DNA of 9,646 nucleotides from an uncultured Eggerthellaceae bacterium (GTDB lineage Bacteria > Actinomycetota > Coriobacteriia > Coriobacteriales > Eggerthellaceae), in assembly GCA_934630485.1 (NCBI GenBank), contig CAKTWD010000064.1, forward strand, positions 1 to 9,646, read 5' to 3'. The notes beneath the pieces are model-generated. The model saw only the letters and a program-made list of their open reading frames with translations, made no database searches and was not told the origin of the DNA. Within the stretch, counting starts at the first letter, position 1. Every line of letters begins with the position of its first letter. Of the stretch, positions 5,555-9,646 are shown one piece after another. Both the position numbers and the translations under genes were made by a program.

Positions 5555-6679
5555 TTACAGACCAACCGCAGGATCGACGCCAAGCTCGGCGCGAACCACG
5601 TCGAACGCAGCGGCGATGGCCTTGTCCATGTCGTAGTACTTGTAACCGCCCAGACGGCCTGCGAAAACAACCTTGCCCTCACGGTCGGCAAGCTCGCGGT
5701 ACTGCTCGTACAGCGCGGTGTTGCGCTCGTCGTTGATGGGGTAATAAGGCTCGTCGCCCGGCTTCCAGTCGGCGGGGTACTCGCGCGTGACAACGGTCTT
5801 GGGCTGCGTGCCGAACTCAAAATGCTTGTGCTCGATGACGCGGGTGTAGGGCACCTCGCGCTCGTTGTAGTTCATGACGGCGACGCCTTGGTGGTCGGCC
5901 TCGTCAAGAACCTCGGTCTCGAAACGCAGGCTGCGGTACTCAAGCTGACCCAGGCTGTAGTCGTAGAACGAGTCGATGGGGCCGCAGTAGACCACGCGAT
6001 CGGCGATGTCGGGCTGCTCGGCGATGAGGTCTTTATACTCGACGCCCGTGCGAACCTCGACGCCCTCGAGCATGTTGGCCACCATCTTGGTGTAGCCGCC
6101 CATGGGGATGCCCTGGAAGCGGTCGTTGAAATAGTTGTTGTCGTAAGTGAAGCGGCACGGCAGGCGCTTGATGATGGAGGCGGGCAGGTCCTTGCAGTCG
6201 CGGCCCCACTGCTTCTCGGTGTAACCCTTCACCAGCTTCTCGAAGATATCGCGGCCAACAAGCGAAAGGGCCTGCTCCTCAAGGTTCTGAGGCTCGCCGA
6301 TGCCCTCGGCATCGATCTGCTCCTGGATCTTGGCCTTGGCTTCTGCCGGCGTGACCACGCCCCACATCTTGGAAAACGTGTTCATATTGAAGGGCATGTT
6401 ATAGATCTCGCCCTTGTAGTTGGCGATGGGGCTGTTCACGTAGTTGTTGAACTCGGCGAACTGGTTGACGTAGCCCCAAACGTCCTTCATCGAGGTGTGG
6501 AAGATATGGGCGCCGTAACGATGAACGTTGATGCCCTCGACCTCTTCGGTGTAAACATTGCCGGCGATGTGGTCGCGCCTGTCGATGACCAGACACTTCT
6601 TGCCGATCTTCTTAGCCTCGCGCGCAAACACCGCACCAGTAAGACCAGCGCCGACGATCAAGTAGTCGTACTGAGCCAT
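5555..6679 (-). CDS. glf: UDP-galactopyranose mutase
   Basis: This FAD enzyme interconverts UDP-galactopyranose and UDP-galactofuranose, the donor for galactofuranose in surface glycans. The 374 residues match bacterial Glf (about 365-390). The dinucleotide motif GAGLTG is at residues 10-15, with E/D-type FAD contacts in VIDRRDHIAGN. Also present are YGAHIFHT (55-62), KQWG with the substrate-stacking Trp158, RLPCRFTYDNNYFNDRFQG (172-190), PYTR with catalytic Arg280, PYYPI (311-315) and GRLGGYKYYDMD (341-352). All the arginines and tyrosines that grip UDP-Gal appear intact. A GGAGG ribosome binding site lies nine bases before the ATG. It reads alone into two successive terminators. It is next to a dead licD and a GT2 gene, which fits a surface-polysaccharide locus. 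Its high GC and regular codon use contrast with the more AT-rich genes at the right end. Confidence 0.97.
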   Translation of the reverse strand: MAQYDYLIVGAGLTGAVFAREAKKIGKKCLVIDRRDHIAGNVYTEEVEGINVHRYGAHIFHTSMKDVWGYVNQFAEFNNYVNSPIANYKGEIYNMPFNMNTFSKMWGVVTPAEAKAKIQEQIDAEGIGEPQNLEEQALSLVGRDIFEKLVKGYTEKQWGRDCKDLPASIIKRLPCRFTYDNNYFNDRFQGIPMGGYTKMVANMLEGVEVRTGVEYKDLIAEQPDIADRVVYCGPIDSFYDYSLGQLEYRSLRFETEVLDEADHQGVAVMNYNEREVPYTRVIEHKHFEFGTQPKTVVTREYPADWKPGDEPYYPINDERNTALYEQYRELADREGKVVFAGRLGGYKYYDMDKAIAAAFDVVRAELGVDPAVGL

Positions 6680-6726
6680 TGGAACAAACCTCCGAATGTC
6701 ATGTCCGAACGAATTATCTTATGCTT

Positions 6727-6735
6727 ATTCTAGCA
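6727..6735 (-). promoter_or_regulatory. Candidate extended -10 promoter of glf
   Basis: The minus strand reads TGCTAGAAT, a TGn extended -10 with hexamer TAGAAT, 47 bases before the glf ATG. No good -35 is seen at 17 bases (CCGCTG). A second A/T-rich hexamer, GATAAT, lies about 13 bases downstream. The promoter call is tentative, but some start here is likely because the licD remnant ahead is dead. Confidence 0.35.
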
Positions 6736-6790
6736 GAACAGCACATCGGCAGCGGAGAGGCTAAGTTACCCAACAGCATCAAGAAAGGGG

Positions 6791-7867
6791 CTACACGATG
6801 GGCGACCCTGACAGCGAACTACGAATAGCGCTTCTCACCGCCTCGTTGGTCAGCATTTCCCTCGGGACGTGATGAAAGTGGGAGTGAATGTCATCTGGCA
6901 GTTCAAGGTAGTCGCCATATGAGTGGCGAAGAACCGAATCGCAGTTAGCCGGGCGAGCAGCATATGCCCCTCGAACGGAACCCGCAACAAAGAGTAAAGC
7001 TCGGCAAAGCTATATCCCAAATTTCCATTTCCTTCGAAATAGCAGTTGTCAATCCACCAATTCAGACCAACTGCCTCATCTTTAGAAACGTAGAGACCCT
7101 CGTCCGCCATCTTCTGCTGGTAGCATCGAAAAACCTCGTCAACGACAGCGGCATACTCCGAAGACACATCCATGAAACGCTCTTCTTCGCGCCAATAACG
7201 AAGAGGCTTGCCCTCGTCCATCTCACGGATCATTTCCCGTCGAACCTCCAGCAACCTCTCAAAAGAAGAATCAGAAACACTTGAAGCATAATCGAGAATG
7301 AAGAGGTCGATGAAACAGGGGTTGTTCACATCGTTTTGTTTAAAACGAATCTGACGGCAATGGGCATACCAATCGAAGCACTCAGTGTTTTGATGCCTGC
7401 CATCGTTCTCCACGCTTGCCATAGGCCTAGCGATGTCCCCGCGCGTCATACAAACATCGAGATCGTCGTCCCACGGAATGAACCCTTCATGCCTAGCTGC
7501 GCTAAGAAGAGAGCCATACATAAGCATTCACTCGACACCTGCGACCTTGCAAACCTCATCGAGTTCGAAAAGAAGCTAAGCGCACCCCATCTTGTAAAAG
7601 ACTAAAATCGCCCTGCGCCTTGGGCAGGTCGCGAAAGAAGCGCAACTTTGTTTCCGCCTCGGTTTCTCCGTCGAGAGCGAGAAGAGGCCAAAGCATCATG
7701 TTCGAATGAGTGCCGTGCGCATCAAGTTTCACAGAGGCTTTCTCACGAAGGGTTGCGATCTCTCCACGCAACATCGCCGTCTCATTCCTTAAGGCACGAA
7801 CATCATCGCGAAGCCAAAGAATTTCAGCGAACAGCTCGTGGAACGAGCACGAAGACGGAGGAAGCAT
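6791..7867 (-). pseudogene. licD-family phosphotransferase pseudogene (three lesions)
   Basis: LicD-family enzymes transfer phosphocholine or related phospho-groups onto cell-surface sugars. The gene is spread over three frames. Frame one (7867 to about 7575) encodes a coiled-coil-like N-terminal region and a stretch ending LLQDGVRL. Around 7571-7582 the frame shifts and continues as LLFELDEVCKVAGVE, then meets an in-frame TGA at 7528-7530. It resumes as MLMYGSLLSA, followed by the family's key GFIPWDDDLDV metal-binding motif and PCFIDLFILDY. After VPFEGHMLLA, near 6949-6953, one C is missing from a C-run. The next frame restores HSYGDYLELPDDIHSHFHHVP, the canonical LicD C-terminus, and ends with TAG at 6791. 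No single frame gives a complete protein. The ATG at 7527 heads a 225-codon frame that might look like a gene, but it lacks the N-terminal helix and has a wrong C-terminus. Sequencing errors at all three sites are the alternative explanation. Confidence 0.88.
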
Positions 7868-8035
7868 GCGCCCCCACAAAATCAGCTAATTTACCCAATT
7901 CAATCCACAACGCAATCGACCAGAGCGAATTGCAAATATCAAATCCCAACAGTTTCACTTTGCCGTATTCAAAGGAGAAACAATAGCGTCAAACCCATTT
8001 GCTCGGTCGGCGACGAAGCGAATGGGCACAGGCAC

Positions 8036-8041
8036 TATAAT
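8036..8041 (+). promoter_or_regulatory. Candidate -10 element upstream of the glycosyltransferase
   Basis: A perfect TATAAT lies 65 bases before the glycosyltransferase ATG in the gap (7868-8106) that separates it from the divergent licD remnant. No acceptable -35 is found at 16-18 bases and there is no TGn extension, so this is a lone hexamer. Apart from this and an AAGGAG at 7972-7977 with no start codon at a usable distance, I see nothing in the gap. Confidence 0.35.
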
Positions 8042-8106
8042 GTGAACGCCCAGACACAGCGTGCTATCCCAGCGCCGCCAACATAGCCGAGAAAGACCCT
8101 TAGAGT

Positions 8107-9117
8107 ATGACGCAGAGCATGAATCAAACCGCAATGAACAGCAATCCCGCGGTATCGGTGATCCTCCCCATATACAACGTCGAAAAGTATCTGGAGCAGT
8201 GCCTCGATTCCGTTTGCAGACAAACGCTTCAAGACATCGAGATCATCTGCATCGACGACGGAGCAACCGATGGATCTGCGAAAATCATCGATCGATTCGC
8301 AGAAAAAGACAGCCGCGTCGTGCCAATTCACAAGCAAAACGAAGGCTATGGCAGGGGCGTCAATACCGGTCTCTCGATCGCGCAGGGGCAATACGTCGGC
8401 GTCGTCGAGCCCGACGACTACATCAACCCCCGTATGTTCGAAAAGTTGTTCAACGCCGCTAGGAAATTCGATTTCCCTGACATAGTGAAAGGCTCCTACT
8501 GGCGCGTCTGCAACGCGGGAACTTCGAGAGAGCGCATTGAACCGAGCTATTACCAAGGCAAGGTTAAATGCGTGAACATGCGCTTTACCATTGATCAAGA
8601 TGCTTCGCTTCTCTATTACCACCCAAGCATTTGGACAGCCATCTATAAGCGCGAATGGCTGGCTGGCAACAACATCAAAATGAAGGAGATCCCTGGCGCT
8701 GGTTGGGCAGACAACCCTTGGCTCATGGAGACGATGCTAGCAGCAAACAGCATCGTCTACATCGACGAACCCCTGTATTACTATCGCGAATTCGAATCGG
8801 GGTCCTCAAGCAACGTCAATGACCCGTCCATCATTTACAACCGATGGTTCGATATGGACGAGATACTCAAACGCAACAACATCACTGAACCGCGCATTCT
8901 GGATGCCCACTACTCTCGCGGTTGCGCTTACCTGGACATGCTCGAAAGAGACTTCGATCGAAATGACCCCGAAATCGCCGCGGCAATCACGAAGATGCTC
9001 TCCCTCATGGACGGGAAAGCAATTATGAAGTCCAAAAATATCTTGCGCGACTGGAAATACGTGTATAGAAAACACGCGCCTCTTAACGAGAAGCTGCTTT
9101 ACTGGTTGCACCGATAA
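8107..9117 (+). CDS. Family 2 glycosyltransferase
   Basis: This is a GT-A-fold, inverting glycosyltransferase that would add a sugar from a nucleotide-sugar donor to a growing surface glycan on the cytoplasmic face of the membrane. Family marks are VSVILPIYNVEKYLEQCLDS (residues 16-35), the nucleotide-binding DDGATDGS (50-57; most members have DDGSTDGS), the metal-binding VEPDDYI (100-106) in the DxD position, and an acceptor-side GAGWADNPW segment near 197-205. The 336 residues are typical, and no transmembrane helix is seen. Three in-frame ATGs (8107, 8119, 8134) precede the conserved strand and none has a clear ribosome binding site, so the start may be as late as 8134. The sugar and acceptor cannot be predicted. 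Nearby glf suggests galactofuranose is in the same glycan, but nothing shows that this enzyme uses UDP-Galf. Confidence 0.9.
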   Translation: MTQSMNQTAMNSNPAVSVILPIYNVEKYLEQCLDSVCRQTLQDIEIICIDDGATDGSAKIIDRFAEKDSRVVPIHKQNEGYGRGVNTGLSIAQGQYVGVVEPDDYINPRMFEKLFNAARKFDFPDIVKGSYWRVCNAGTSRERIEPSYYQGKVKCVNMRFTIDQDASLLYYHPSIWTAIYKREWLAGNNIKMKEIPGAGWADNPWLMETMLAANSIVYIDEPLYYYREFESGSSSNVNDPSIIYNRWFDMDEILKRNNITEPRILDAHYSRGCAYLDMLERDFDRNDPEIAAAITKMLSLMDGKAIMKSKNILRDWKYVYRKHAPLNEKLLYWLHR

Positions 9118-9148
9118 AGAGCACCGCACAAAAGCGGCGCCAATGGAA

Positions 9149-9241
9149 CTAGAATTCAGTGCATCCTTCCATGAAGGAATCGAAATCGCCCATGAGCGAG
9201 TTGAGCTCTTCAACGCCCAGCGCTCGCAAAATATCAACCGA
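9149..9241 (-). pseudogene. Possible C-terminal remnant of a lost gene
   Basis: In the gap between the glycosyltransferase and the last gene, a minus-strand frame of 30 codons ends at TAG (9151-9149). It reads ILRALGVEELNSL, then MGDFDSFMEG, then CTEF. Its composition and G/C-rich third positions look coding, but it is closed upstream by TGA at 9242-9244 and has no start with a ribosome binding site. It could be the tail of a decayed gene, or chance. I do not recognise the family. Confidence 0.25.
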
Positions 9242-9263
9242 TCACCATCGCAACGGAGACAGT

Positions 9264-9646
9264 ATGGCACCTCTCAAACGCCCATCAGAAACGACCAAAT
9301 GGCTGGCCGCCATTTTAACCTCCATCCTAATCGCTATTTTTTTCGAAATTGCTATTTTCAATTACCAAAGTCTCGAAACATTAACGGCGCCAAAAAAGAT
9401 TGCTCAAATCAACGACAGCGATCCAGGATGTGCAATCTCGCTCGATTTCTCAAGCGAAGAGGAATGCAGTCTACCAGCCTCGGGCAACTTGATCACACTC
9501 ACATTAAGGACAGACTCCCCTGAAGAGCTGCAATTTCAAATCTCAATCACCGATGAAGGAAATCAAACACCCTACGAGATTGGGCGAATAGCCGTGTCGG
9601 GTCAAAAAACGATTAAAGTCAACCCTTCCGGCAAAATACGTTCGAT
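9264..9646 (+). CDS. Membrane-anchored protein of unknown function (5' part)
   Basis: An open frame starts at ATG 9264, five bases after a GGAG ribosome binding site (9255-9258), and stays open to the window edge (127 codons seen). A short basic N-terminus (MAPLKRPSETTK) is followed by one hydrophobic helix at about 13-32 (WLAAILTSILIAIFFEIAIF). Beyond it is a polar, Thr/Ser-rich, probably beta-rich segment with two cysteines near residues 57 and 70. It looks like an N-in anchor with an extracytoplasmic domain. Alternatively it is the first helix of a larger multi-pass protein such as a glycan polymerase or glycosyltransferase. It begins 146 bases after the GT2 gene on the same strand, so co-transcription is possible. 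It is visibly more AT-rich than rdgB or glf. A longer-looking frame at 9143-9523 overlaps it but lacks any protein-like pattern. Function unknown. Confidence 0.7.
   Translation, partial: MAPLKRPSETTKWLAAILTSILIAIFFEIAIFNYQSLETLTAPKKIAQINDSDPGCAISLDFSSEEECSLPASGNLITLTLRTDSPEELQFQISITDEGNQTPYEIGRIAVSGQKTIKVNPSGKIRS

Noticed and set aside
5822..6733. 303-codon plus-strand frame opposite glf
   Set aside because: Its Val/Leu/Asp/Ala-rich translation is the usual antisense of a GC-rich gene, and glf is certain.
6850..7527. 225-codon frame as an intact short LicD gene
   Set aside because: It starts immediately after the TGA without a ribosome binding site, lacks the N-terminal helix, and its last 33 residues are out-of-frame sequence, since the true C-terminus lies in another frame.
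7528..7530. In-frame TGA in licD as a selenocysteine codon
   Set aside because: LicD enzymes are not selenoproteins, no SECIS-like hairpin follows, and two frameshifts elsewhere in the same gene point to decay.
9143..9523. 126-codon plus-strand frame at the right end
   Set aside because: It overlaps the better-supported frame from 9264, which has a ribosome binding site, a membrane helix and stays open. This one is Arg/Gln/Asn-rich without pattern.

Overview
The window looks like a chromosomal segment of a moderately high-GC Gram-positive anaerobe, most likely a member of the Coriobacteriia/Eggerthellaceae. This is inference from the gene set and protein style: a membrane-anchored YkuD transpeptidase with a long cytoplasmic tail, a flavin reductase-rubredoxin fusion, a tmRNA tag ending NYALAA, and LicD/GT2/Glf polysaccharide genes. 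No 16S rRNA or other taxonomic marker is present.

Layout. (1) Positions 7-1168, plus strand: a short housekeeping operon of the XTP/dITP pyrophosphatase RdgB and a YbaK-type aminoacyl-tRNA deacylase, closed by a strong hairpin. (2) 1329-3122, minus strand: a 597-residue L,D-transpeptidase with its own terminator. (3) 3405-3973, minus strand: the complete transfer-messenger RNA gene (ssrA) with terminator, mature ends, tag frame and a good sigma-70 promoter about 110 nt upstream of the mature 5' end. (4) 4074-5361: two convergent flavoprotein genes, a small nitroreductase (plus) and a high-molecular-weight-rubredoxin-like flavin reductase (minus), sharing a terminator. The second has a 14-bp perfect palindrome inside its probable promoter. 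(5) 5518-9646: a surface-polysaccharide region with UDP-galactopyranose mutase (glf, minus), a decayed licD (minus), a family 2 glycosyltransferase (plus) and the start of a membrane-anchored protein that runs off the window.

How they fit together. Regions 1 and 3 concern nucleotide and translation quality control: removal of non-canonical NTPs, editing of mischarged tRNA and ribosome rescue. Region 2 acts on the cell wall. Region 4 looks like electron transfer or stress defence through flavin and rubredoxin. Region 5 points to a glycan containing galactofuranose, from which a phosphocholine- or phospho-sugar-type decoration enzyme (LicD) has been lost.

The clearest non-routine observation is that licD is a pseudogene carrying three separate lesions: a frameshift, an in-frame TGA and a second frameshift. 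The canonical C-terminus is recovered in a third frame. I found no CRISPR array, transposase, phage gene or obviously novel multi-gene system. The best candidates for real novelty are the palindromic promoter of the rubredoxin gene and the unrecognised membrane protein at the right edge.
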